NCBI GenBank assembly: GCA_023079485.1
Contig: CM041085.1
Coordinates: 33,713,121-33,777,120 of the forward strand
DNA: 64,000 nt
Direction of reading: 5' to 3'
Source of the DNA: Archilochus colubris
Taxonomy: Eukaryota; Chordata; Aves; Apodiformes; Trochilidae
Part shown: piece after piece, positions 12,701 to 24,100 of the stretch
Numbering within the stretch: the stretch's first letter is position 1
How the letters are laid out: every line of letters starts with the position of its first letter
Made by a program: the position numbers and the translations under genes
The notes under the pieces: generated by a model
The model's database searches: none
Told to the model about the DNA's origin: nothing
The model's input: only the letters and a program-made list of their open reading frames with translations

Positions 12701-13965
12701 AGATAACCAAGTAGATACTGAGTATGCTATTATCTACTTGACCATTAACTCTATTTCTTCATTAGGTCTGGCTGATGAGGCGACATCTTATTTTTTGTTT
12801 GCAGTGCTACTGGCAGATATGAAAAAGGCTGGCTTCTGCATTATCTTTTTTTTTCTTTTTTTGCTGCCAGTTCATAGACCTTAAAGATAATTTGTTGATT
12901 GAGAACCGAACTTCTGGATTTTTTTTGATCCAGTTCTAGTCTAAGAAAAAGGTTTTAAGTTGTTACTCATTTTAGTATAACTGGAGAAATAATTTTATTG
13001 GTAAGGTCAGTCACCAATGAATTGGAATAACCTTTTACACAAAAGCAATTGGATTTTTATTGTTCCTGAATTCAAGATGAAGAATTTAGTCATTTATGCT
13101 CTGAAGACAGCATTATAATACTGAAGTGATGCTATGATCTTTAAGACTGCACCAAGCGGTTTGCCCTAATGCTGTGTGTAACTTTCTGAAGTATAGATTA
13201 CACTCTCCTGGCTAACAGGAAAAAAGAAAAAAAAAAAAGTAGTTTTGGTATTCTTTACAGTCAAATGTTTGGTTTTGCAATGTGTCTTGTTTCAAAAGGG
13301 CTGGAACACTTTTTTTTCCAAGGAGGTTATTTTAATGATAAACTTGATGTAGTACTGGTGCTTAAAGGCAGGTTTCAAACTGTGTAGCTTATCATGAATT
13401 GGCACTGTAAAGATTTACTGTTACATACTGTTTTTCAGTCAAGAAGCTCAAGGTACTATGCAATTATCAAATCTTCATGCTCCTGTAGTTTATCCAAGCT
13501 CTCAAGAGTAAATACTTGGCCTCTCTTCTGTTCCTTTGTGCCAGGCAGAGGAGCCACATTGCAGTCAGGGCTAACAGAACTCTGGTTTGTTTGGGGAAAT
13601 ATTTACCTGGTGCAGACACTCCACAGGAATGTGAGGCTGTCCTGGAGTGTCTCTCAAAGAGCAGTGTGGGTCACTTTGCTCGCAGAAGCCAAGGAGCTGT
13701 GTGCTGGGCTTGCTGCCAAACTTGATACCTGGGCATTGCTGAGGCCGACACTGCACATACTGAAAGGGCCCTCTGGTGAAATATGCTGGGACTTTCTCCA
13801 GTTCCCAAGACATCTGAGGCTGGGGAGGATGCAGAGATTGCTTTATATTTTTATTGAATGTTGAAAAAACAAACTTACTAGAACAGTTATTCCTGTATGT
13901 GTTCCTGTTATGTTTACTGTAATGTTATTGCGTGTTTATGCTGCCTAGTTACGTCTAAAAATAAC

Positions 13966-13985
13966 TTTTTTTTTTTTTTTTTTTT
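13966..13985. repeat. T20 homopolymer run
   Basis: Twenty uninterrupted T bases lie in the intergenic region. It could be the complement of a retroposon poly(A) tail, but no recognisable element lies beside it. Confidence 0.8.
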
Positions 13986-15891
13986 AAAGGAAATATGCTA
14001 CACAAAACCCTGTTCAAAAGTGAAAATAATCTCCTGCAGTGTCCTACCTAGTATTACAATATAATTCTCCAAACACAATTCCTAAAATGGTCAGTCATGC
14101 CAGAACTTCTGTAGCTTAGACTGCGTAAAAGGCTGCTATTAGCACTAAGCAGCTAAAACAGTTCATGCAGTTCTCACTGCCCTGACACAGCACCTAAAAC
14201 TAAAAATGAGAATAGCAGTGCTTATCTGGTAAGAAGGTCTGAAATTGCTTTGTCTTTTAGTCTTGAGACTATGAAGATACAATCTCATCTCTTCCTGGCT
14301 GCAGTCAAATTATAACAGTGAAAACATTAGTTCCTATTTCTGTCAGAATTATCATGAGAAGACTCCATATCGGACTTCACTCAGCAGGTTTAGATCACTG
14401 GTTAGTTTGGGTTATTAAGCAACATGATCACCTGTCACTTAAAACAGTGATCTTAAATTCTTCACATCACACTAATTGCTTTTATATTTAATTCAATCTC
14501 TTTGAAGAAACATAGGCTAAATTTTGGAGCAATGAACACTTTACCCAAATCACAAATACATCTACGTCACTAATATATCTAAATCAGCTTATCACATAAC
14601 ATAAATGTTTTCCTTTTTACAAGCAAGACTGTGCAGTGTGCTTTCTCTTTTCTATAATTAGCACCAACGTTTGGAAATTGTAATAACATTTTCGCTGGAT
14701 CTTTACAAGAAAGAAAATGCCCTAAAAAGGGAAGAAAGGCTCGTCCAGGAAGGAGCACAGCTAATCTAAACATTACCCACAACTTGCAATCAAAACCACC
14801 CCCCCACACCTCTCCTTCCTTCTCCAACCAGATCCTTTCAGTATTTGTTTTGGGTTTGTTTTTCAAACTCTGTCTTCACTACAGATTTCCTTACTTGGAA
14901 ATATTACTGTTTGAGATCATTGTAGGTCAACCACAGATAAAGCTGTGCCGAGCAGCAAACTGGCCCGTGGTGTAAAAGTTTGTAATCAGTAAAGAACACA
15001 TACACGACAGACACTGCCTACCCCAACATGGAAGTAGTCAGTTCATCTGTCATTTTGTGGTGTTCATGTTGTTCAGATAACTGTGCTATAAATAATGATT
15101 AAAAAAAAATATATTTTCAAACAAGAAAACTGCGAAGAAAAATCTGACTGTCCATTTGGAAAACTGAATTTTGGGCTGCTGTAAACTGTCAAACTTCTTG
15201 ATTAGTGTCTTTATTATAATTTCAGCCAGTAATACTTTGTCCAAGTATCCTAAATGTAACAAATGGTTCAAAACTCTGAATCCACAAAAATATCAGGACT
15301 ATTTTATGCCAGGAAGAGACCATATAAGAAACTAGGGGGGCTTTTGTACCATAAGAAAGCCATAAACATGTGTTTCCTGACTGGTTAATCATCCACAGCA
15401 ATGGAATTTGTATGAACAAAAATTCTCAGTGTCAGTGTTTCAGTAGAGCCCCATGTAGAAAGTTAGATTTGTGGTTCTGCAAGTTTAGTGCAGAGCAACA
15501 GAAAATGTCCTAAAAATGTGTATGTAAATAGAAGCACAGCTCCAATTTGTGGACATTCAAACTTCTCCTTAGAATGCTTTAAGCTACAGCAATTAGGAAG
15601 AAACTGAAGATGCAGTTGTTGATGTTAACAGTTGGTACAAAGCCTCAGTGATTCCTCCTGTGAAATCCACACCATCTGCACAAATTTTGGATAATAAACC
15701 AGGCATAAAGGTTAATTGGCTGGAAATTACATAAGGTTAGGCCTATCAAGTACAATTTAGGAGAAATCCCATGAAGCAATTGATTCTTGCAGAGGCTGCG
15801 ATCTCTAGAGCCTCTTCTTGGATACTAATGCTGTGGAAAAGCAATCCATCTTTTTCCTACAGTTCTCCCCATTTAGTCAGGTAGAAACTCT

Positions 15892-16125
15892 ATTGGGTTT
15901 ATGTGACATGGTTTTGGTAGTGGGGGGCTGGAGGGGTGGCTTCTGTGAGAAGCTGCAAGAAGCTTCCCCAGTGTCCAACAGAGCCAATGTCAGCACTGAT
16001 CCACAGCTGGCTGAGGCCGAGCCCAGTAGAGACAGCAGAAATACCTCAGGGATAAAAGAGTCAATAAGGGGGAATAAAACCTGCACAGCAGCAATTGCAG
16101 CCAGAGAGCAGAGAGAGAATATGTG
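15892..16125 (+). mobile_element. ERVL-like LTR fragment (5' part)
   Basis: The stretch from attgggtttatgtgacatgg through gtggcttctgtgagaagctg and the later aagggggaataaaacctgca resembles the start of the avian endogenous retrovirus LTR seen complete on the other strand at 26244-27270. Read on the minus strand, that LTR begins TGTCTTGGGTTAGTGTGG and contains the matching CCTGTGAGAAGCTGCT segment. Only the first 235 bases or so are clear here. The TGTCTTG end is missing or decayed and the 3' part fades after 16125. No retroviral coding sequence accompanies it. It lies about 1.8 kb upstream of the EPM2A start codon. Confidence 0.65.
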
Positions 16126-17821
16126 AGCATATGAGAATATTCTGAATTTAAAACCCCAAACCTTACAGTCACCTTTAGGCCACCAGTCACAGATCCTAAG
16201 AAGAATCCGTTTATCCTGTCTACAGCCCACAATCCACAACCTGGCAGCATTTCTCAATAAAAGCTGCTCTTCTACAACCTATGGGACTTCAGAGTCCCAA
16301 GCCAATCTTCGGTTCTAGTTTTTATCCCAGTCTTGCAGAATTCAGCAATAAATCCAGTTTTTCAGCCTTTCTTGTTTGATCTCTCAATAATAACACTAAT
16401 CTGAACCAGGGCTTTTGAGGGAAGAGCAGGAAGTCAAGCTTGTCACTGTGTGTCATCTTTAACCTTAATCTAAAATCTAATATTGACAGGCACAAAATGG
16501 ATTGAGGCAGAGAAGAAATGGACTGACTTATTTTTAAAGGTAGTATTTGGCATATCAAAGAACATTTTTTTTTTTATTGTTCCACATGGTTTACAAGTCT
16601 TAGACAAGGGCTTCATACTTACAGGCACATGGTTTAATGAACACACTATGTTGGGCTGCTGTCAAGCTTTAACTTCAGGAACCCCGAAGTTCATTGCTAC
16701 ATTCTGTGTTGCTCGTGATACTAAAATGAAGGTGCATGGTACCTTATTCGAAAGACAACTGTAAGATAAGTTATGGGTAAGTCAACTATAAGATGGAGCA
16801 AAAGTAAGGATTAAAACGTTATGCTTTATTCCACAAAGGCAGCAGTTCTACAGTGAGGTATAGTGCTAGCAGAAATGCATGGAAAACAGCCAGAACTCTC
16901 TTAGCTTTGGTTAGGTCTGGAAAAGTGGCAGCATATCACTTTTAGAAGTTCAATGAGGATAAGTGAAAATGAGCTAAAGCACTCTTAAAAATAAATTTGG
17001 CAGTACACACACTGGCGTGTCATCACCTCCCAACACATGGAACAAGCCGCGATCTTTTGAGGCAGGATTTCTTTTGAGTCATTGAAAGCCCTTTATTCTG
17101 TCCCCAGAACCTGACCTAAATCAAGTCACCACCCCTCTGTTTCTGTCCTTTAACTCTTCTGAAATGGGTGTATTCAGAGAAGGACCTCCCTTTGAGTGGC
17201 CTGCATCCACTCTCCCAGTCATTCTTTCCAAGTCCTTAACATCACTACATGTAGGAGTTGTAAAGTTACAGCAGGGCAAAACAGAACACATGCAGTGGGG
17301 AACTAGTTTTCAAAAAAACATTCTAAACTCCCCCAGTCTTCTGCATTTTGTGTTTCTGGGCTTACCACAAGTGGTTGCTTGTCTGCAGAGAAGATACAGA
17401 CACGGCAGACGCATTATCTGAGGCTAAGCGTTGTTTGTAATGGTACATTAATGATGTTTGCTGTGCTAAATTAAGCCTGGCCTCTCGGGGGTAACTGCAG
17501 CAGCTTCATTTAATGAAGGAACAAGACTCGCTTGCTACAGCCTGCAGCTTTTTCCAACCTGGAAAGCTGGTATTTAGCTGCAAGGGTAACTAACTTCCCA
17601 TTCCAGCCCTCATTTGAGGGGGCTATGTGGGGCGGGTGTTCTGGCAAGGAAGCCTCCTTAGTTACGTGTGTGCGGGCACACAACCACCCTAAGAAGCCCC
17701 AAAGCCAACCACAGCCCCTACGAAGCTGCCTGGCCGCCGCCTAACCCCTCGCTAACCACCCGGCTCTGCGAACCGAGCTACCGGTGCCGGTCCGGGAGGT
17801 GACACCGGTACCCGGCGTCCT

Positions 17822-17832
17822 GCCCCCGCCCC
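17822..17832 (-). promoter_or_regulatory. EPM2A: GC-box (Sp1-type)
   Basis: The sequence gcccccgcccc is the complement of GGGGCGGGGGC, a strong match to Sp1/KLF sites. It is about 90 bases upstream of the EPM2A ATG inside the CpG island. A second match (tggggcggg) lies near 17628-17636. Function is inferred from motif and position only. Confidence 0.45.
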
Positions 17833-17835
17833 CTG

Positions 17836-17844
17836 CCGGAAGTG
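17836..17844 (+). promoter_or_regulatory. EPM2A: ETS/GABP-type site
   Basis: The sequence ccggaagtg is the classic ETS-family (GABPA/ELK) core found close to start sites of CpG-island promoters. It lies 77-85 bases upstream of the EPM2A ATG and next to a GC-box. Function is inferred. Confidence 0.45.
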
Positions 17845-17920
17845 CGGGCCAGGGGTGTCCCGATAGTGGCGGCGGGCCCTGAGTGAAGAGTGTCCCCTGC
17901 GTGAGAGGCTGCTGCCCGCC

Positions 17921-18182
17921 ATGCTGTTCCGTTTCGGCGTGGTGCTACCGGCCCAGATGACGAAGGGCGGCGGGATGCTCCTGCTGGCCGGGTCGCGGCC
18001 GGAGCTGGGCCAGTGGGACCCGCAGCGCGCCGTACCCATGAAGCCAGCGCGGCCGACGGCCCCGTTGGCGGCGCAGGAGCCGGCACTGTGGCTGGCGGAG
18101 GTTGTGCTGCCGGACGAGGAGGCCGCCAGCCCCTTCTGGTACAAGTTTCTCCGGCGGGAGGGCGGCCACCTCCTCTGGGAAG
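17921..18182 (+). CDS. EPM2A: EPM2A coding exon 1 (CBM20, N-terminal part)
   Basis: The exon has 87 codons plus one base, from ATG to GAAG before the donor gtaacg at 18183. It encodes the first part of the CBM20 starch/glycogen-binding module: the MLFRFGVV start, [11 protein letters not shown] with Trp32, QEPALWL, and FWYKFLRRE leading to Trp86. It is 39 nt (13 codons) shorter than human exon 1. The missing part lies mainly in the acidic loop before FWYKF. The exon sits inside the CpG island and is strongly G+C-rich, unlike the other exons. The reading frame stays open past the donor to 18568, but exon 2 homology fixes the splice. Confidence 0.96.
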
Positions 18183-21100
18183 GTAACGGACACGGACGCG
18201 GACGCGCTGGGCGGGGCCGCCGCCTTTGCCCCGCCCGCCATGGCTGGAGGGTGGGGTGGCCCGAGAGGCCGGTGGAGGCGGGGGTGGGTGGCTGGGTTCG
18301 TGCTTTTGGGGGAGACCGTCGGCCCTCGACGTGGGGTGTGATGGGGACGGCGGGGCCGGTGTGGTGCCGGCCGGGGGGGGGGGGCTGTGGACAGAGTGGT
18401 GGGAGCGGGCCGGGCATTTGGGGGTCGGCTATGAGGAGGACAGGACGGAGGTGGGAGCTCTTCTCTCTAAGGGATCGCTCCCCTTGCTGGCGGCTGTGGC
18501 AGCTCCGCCTCTTGCCCGGTGACCCGGCGCAGTGCCCGGGGTCCGGGAGAGGTGTCCCCATCCAATAGGCCCTTCCCGAACTTGGTGCTGCCTGAGGTCG
18601 GCCGCCTCCAGGACAACCACGTCCTGAGTTAACGCTTGCAGGTAGAAAGAACCTCGTAGGCTGCCGTGACTCCCGCTAAAGAAAGTATTTTTTAACCACG
18701 AGATGGAAGAGAGTGAATGCAGAGGGAAGCTGCGGTTCTAGGTTGGTAGAAGTTATTTAAAACAATATTTTTTTTTTTTCTGTACTTTAGTCCCCCATTG
18801 GCCTGAAGTTTTGTTTTCTCTTTTTGCCCGGAAGGAAAGAATTCAGAATTTCCTACTTAGGCGTTAAAGTGTGAGTTGGTATTTTATTTCAGTAAACTGA
18901 GATACTGTGATATCGTTTTCAGGCAGATAAATTTTCCCATCAGAATCGCTGAAAAAAAAAAAAAATAGAAAAAAGTTCTATCACAAGTTGTCAGCCTTCT
19001 TGCTGTTTCATTAGTACTTCCACCGTCATGTTCTCCTCTTCGGTGTACTCAAACAACTTTAATAATTTTCCATGTGCTGTTCTAGTAGTTTAAGTATCTT
19101 AAATAAATGAAAACATTTGTGCAATTGTATGATGAGTCAAATAAAGTTCTAAATATACCTCTTGTCACTGAGGAACTAATCAAATTTGGTGAAAACAAAT
19201 GACAAGGGAGTTTGTGAGGTTTTTTTTTAACTCATGGAATAATTTTATAATCTATATACCAAAATAACACATTGTAGAGCAGCTGCTCTTCACCCATTTT
19301 AAGAATATATATCACACTTCTAAACTGCCATACTGTCATATATGCATGCCATCGTATCTCTTGCATTTGTTTTTTTTCTTTATACTAATAAAAGACTGTG
19401 TTAATAGTACATTCAGAGTTTACATCATGAAGTGCTGCTTACACCAATTGTTTTATTTGGCAGCTAGAATAAATATTATATTCTGCCTGTTTTAACCATG
19501 TTTATATTTTGCAGAAATGCAGGGAAGGAGAGTTTATGGAATAAAAATATTTGCATCTTTTCAAGGAAGCAGAATTTGGTCTGTTTGGAAGGAGCCAAGC
19601 TGTACATAATATGCCAGTGATACTAGTAAATAAAGAGGTCATCACCACACAGAATGCAGGAATGATAGTGTACCAGTCTAGAGACTCTGCAATTGAAGGT
19701 GATGGTTACTTTCTGAAAGTAAGGATATCTCAAGGTATTTCTCCATACTTGGGAGTGCATTTAGCAAATGTAGGCTGTTGTGTAATAAACGTAGTCTGTT
19801 TTGGAAGTAGTGCTACTGATGCAGTTTTAGGATTAACTTGTATGGGATTTTGTTCTTGTTGTTGTGAATGCTTGGTGCTTTCAGCTTATTACCTACCTTG
19901 AATGATTAAAAACAAACAAGGAGGTCATTCGGATGCAATGGGTTGTTTTTTTAATTAGCCATTCATATCAACAGTTTATTTCTAAGTTGTTATTTACTGG
20001 AGAGAACTAAATTTGCCATAACCCTGAAATTTGTTGTTGTATTTCAAGAAGAGAGTTCGGGGATGTTTTTTATTCAACAGTCAAGGAACATTTTGAAGTA
20101 TTTTTTTAAAATCTTACTTGTTTTAATGATCTTTTATTTTCAGCTGTCAATTAAAAAAAGTTTGTCATTTGTTTATTATAAAAATCAGAGTTTGAAAAGA
20201 CAACTACCATTTTAAAAGAAAAAAGAACAAAACTTTTTTTAATGATAAGCAAATGCTTATCATGGCACTTTAGTATCCTATGTGTTTAGAATTAAAATAT
20301 ATCTTGGGAGAAGTTTAGCAGTTACAGAACATCTGCAGTTTTGAAGACGTGGTCATGAGGAACAGAGAAGGTGCAGAGTGATACTTGCTTTAAATTTATG
20401 AGTTGAAGCATTCATCTGTAACCAAAGAAATTCCTGTCCAATTATGGATGTCAGATATTTACATATATAGGATGTGAAATAATGTGCCATATTTAAGAAA
20501 ATTACCCTCATTTTTTTAATTAGTATACCTCATGTGAGAATTTCTCTAGTAATGTTTATTATTTTTATAATACTACAATACATGTTGCATCATATGTTTA
20601 GAGTATAAATTTAGCTCATCTTTATAGACATTCCAATGCAATCAGGAAATGGAAAGATAAAGCATGGGTGTCTGTTTCTGTGTGCTAGAAGAGTCAGTCA
20701 GGCATCAATGTTCTGTGGTTTTGATTTCTGCCAGGTGGTCTTCAAGCCAGGGTTGCTGGCCTGTTATTTTTGCCTGGAGCAAGGCAAAGTCCCCTCTCCA
20801 GGAGGATGAGGTGGGATAGGAGACTCTTGGGCTCCTGAGGGGCCACATGTTTACCTCTGCTGTCCCAGGGTGATGATGCCACATCCAGAACCTGTCATTT
20901 AAAGATGTGGAGCACTTCTGGCTCAAATCATGTGATTTCCATGTGTGTTCTGGCCCAGGTGGGGATTTTTTAGGGACAGTACTTTGCTTACCTGCCTTGA
21001 GCTCAGCTGAAAGGCCTGTTGTTCAGGAGAGTTTTTAACTGTGCTACGTGATCTGTGGAAAACAGTTTGACTGTGTTGAGCTTTAGAATCTGGGAATAGG

Positions 21101-24100
21101 TTTAACCTATTAGAGAAAAAAAGAATGTATATACTTTTTTCTTTTCCCAACTGCATCTATATGTCTTTCTGTTTTGATGTAGATTGTCCAAAGCTCAGTT
21201 TATGTCTCACATTTCAGCTTGGAAAGTAAAAGTATATTGTGCCTACTGTAAACCTAAATAAATAAAAGATGAAACTTATACTTGAGTTTATTTTTGTGAA
21301 TTTATGCTTGAACACTCATGTATATGTTTTTCTCATTTTACGCTGATCTAAATGAACTGTAGGTACCATACAAGATACGTGTTGGTTAAAAGCACAGAGT
21401 AGTAGGGCTCAGACTTTTGAGATGGTGGAGTGTGGTCTGTTGACACCCTACACTACGTTTTGAGAGGAGGGGAAAAAAGTATAAGCTTGTATTCTAAAAT
21501 GTTGATTCATTTTAATATAAGCATTAGTGTGATGTAATTGGTGCTTGCTCAAAGCTTGACAGACACAGTATTGCCAGTTCAAGCTGAAAGGAATTATCAG
21601 CCAACGTTCTGGTAAATTGTACAGGTGAACAGGGCCTTATCCCTTAAAAGCCTCCACATCTCTAGTTTTGGGGAGGAAGGGAGAAGAGAAAATGAGATGT
21701 CTTGTTTGCACTTACCTGCTACTGCTGTTCTCTGTGGTTTCTTGTGTTTGCTCAGAGCAAACAATACAATGCAGTTTGATGTAGAAGCAGTTGGGTTACA
21801 CAGCCCATGGCTTGCTCTATTGACTTCCAGTGTTCCCAGGTGAGGAGCCTGCGAGCTGTTAGTTGGAGTTTAAGCCATCTGTTGGAGAACATACACTTGT
21901 GATGGTAGTTCAAAAGACTGGTACATTTATGGAGTAACAAAGGTTTTCATAATATACATAGTGAAAAGATCAGAAGTAAGGTTTTCTCGTAGCTTTCAGG
22001 GGTCAAGCACTTGATTGAAAATGTTGGTTATAGTAAGGCACATTAAAATTTCATTTTTAAAATGGCAGTGTGTTGAAACCTAAAAGATTCTCGTTTCTTG
22101 CCTCTGTGGAACAAAATGGGTATAATTTCTTATTTTAGTGGGGCAGGTTCTTTAAACCCTGTATGGAAATTGATGAAGAAACTAACAAAATTAAATATAT
22201 TTTGAGCTAAACCATAGCAGGATAAGGTAGTAAAAATTCTTTGAGGATGTTCTGGAGTATAGCTGAATGAAACATTATTTTTCTGTAACTGAGATGCATC
22301 TCCTTTCTTTCCAAAAGCTAATCAACAGCGCCCCTAATTACAGAGCAATTCTGCTATTGAAAACGAAAAAAACTTCTCTCCATACCTCTTTTAATGGAGG
22401 TATTTTATGTAGTGTTCTTCCCACTGGGTGTCGCCGTTTTACCTGTGTACCGCCAGCTGCTGCCTCCTTCCTTGCCGCTTGCGTATTTCATCAGTATTTA
22501 GTGTAACGTGCTCCAGCTCTGAAAATAAGCCAGGGCTTTACTTCCTTCATCCCAGTTTTGTTATGAAGTAGGGAGTGACTAGGAAGGATCTTAAAGCACA
22601 ATTAGGTAGATGTTGGTTGTTGAATAATTGTGCATACTATGCATTTTGTTTGTGGAGGGCTATTGCTTTCCTGGGTAGTGCTAAATGCCTTAACACCCCT
22701 TGGATGTGAAGGAACCTGATGAGTGAAGTGGATAAGTTTGAAATCTGCTACTTAATACCTCTAATGAATGGAAAGAAGCTTTTGTTTACACACTGCAGTA
22801 GCTCGTGGTGTTTTGTTTTCAGCCCTCTCAAGACATATTCTTAGTATAGATTATGTTATAATTGGTAGCAAGTTTTTCATTACCTCCTATGTCAGCATTA
22901 ACCAGCAGACTGCTGGAGGTTGATCACTAAAACAAGAGTTGCCCATGAAACTGCAAAATTAAAAGAATGAAAATAAGTATGTAGACCTGCATTCCTCTGG
23001 ATTTGGCAGGTGACATTTCCTACCTGCAGGATAGGCAGAGGCCAGCTCTGACAACTGTGAGAGCCTAATTAAAGCATTTGTGATTATAATGGTAAAATTA
23101 CAATAAATGCATTGCTTATGGAAATACTTATTTACCATTTTTTCCCCATTCCCCCCCACCTCACTCTCCTGATATCCAAGTTACAGCAGCATGCAATATG
23201 GGTTGAGAATTTATTTTTAGTGGCAAGCAGCACAGAGAAATAGTAAGTAAATGGGTTAGTACTTTGATTAAGATTTTGCCCTGGTTGCTGTGTTTGATGT
23301 AGGTTGTTTCCTGCTTGTACTGGTGTAGTCTTCTCTGGTCAGGTAAAAAGTAACAACCTGTGGTACACAGTATAATGCCATAGAGAGTATCAAAGCAGTT
23401 AGGAAGACTGTATCACATTATACATTTTGTTACTATCAACCATTGTTCTATCTTAATTTCCTTTTTATCTTATTTTCACCATCTCTCTGAGAAGAACCTC
23501 ACATGAGCTGAATTCCATTTCAGTTTCATTTTCTCTCTTTCAGTCTACATCATTAGACTGGGTATTTGGCTAAAAACCCTTAGTACAGTAGCAGCTGTCA
23601 CTGAGAAACACCTCAACTGCTGAAGCAGAGCTAGAGAGAGAAAACAAACATGTTTTGAAAATTTCCTTTGAAAAATCTGATTTTCTCATCTCTGATTAAA
23701 AAAGCCTTGATCAACAGCATGAAGTACTGAGGAGAGATTTCTTCTAAACCATTTACTTCTAAATGTAGCATAATTTTAAAAAAATTGTAAGGATTTTCTT
23801 AAGAGTAAGCTAATAGACTAAAAAAAATTTGAATTCAACGTGGATTTTAATAGATTTTAAATTGTTTCCTTAGTTTTATAGTTATCAGACCTGCCAAATG
23901 AGATGTTAAAACAGTCTGCTTTCAGTCTTTTAGGAAATAAACATGTGCTGCATGATAGAAATGGTCTTCTGGTTTTTTTGATAGCTTTTTTAGGCTGGCA
24001 AATGCAAAGAAACATTTCTGAAAATAAACAAATAATGAAGAAGGCGTTAGTGAACTAAGTGTGGCAAGTTAACAATTTTATATTAAGTATTTAAGAAATT

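Larger units (their letters stand above)
3806..17620. other. FBXO30-EPM2A intergenic region
   Basis: About 13.8 kb without a recognisable protein-coding exon or RNA gene. It is A+T-rich throughout. Notable items are an unexplained minus-strand ORF (4877-5473), an A/C-rich tract (6651-6780), a G+C-richer patch with long open frames (about 13500-13830), a T20 run (13966-13985), and an ERVL-like LTR fragment (15892-16125). Conserved regulatory elements could be present but cannot be judged without alignment. Confidence 0.7.
17690..18610. promoter_or_regulatory. EPM2A: CpG island promoter of EPM2A
   Basis: G+C content and CpG density rise sharply here against an A+T-rich background and fall again by about 18610. 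The island spans the first coding exon and the first 430 bases of intron 1. No TATA box is visible at a suitable distance. GC-boxes and an ETS site lie within 100 bases upstream of the ATG. This is typical of a broadly expressed gene with dispersed starts. Such islands are often bidirectional, and a divergent non-coding transcript is known at human EPM2A, but none can be shown from this sequence. Confidence 0.85.

Noticed and set aside
17752..18561. 269-codon minus-strand ORF over EPM2A exon 1
   Set aside because: It lies opposite a confirmed exon in a CpG island where stops are rare. Its protein is Pro/Arg/Ser-rich low complexity with no family resemblance.
17921..18568. 215-codon ORF continuing from exon 1 through the donor site
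   Set aside because: The part after 18182 is intron: the gtaacg donor and in-phase exon 2 homology fix the boundary, and the extension is Gly/Arg-rich G+C noise.
19551..19901. 116-codon + ORF in intron 1
   Set aside because: No family resemblance, no clear splice context, and length is within what A+T-rich DNA gives by chance over 64 kb.
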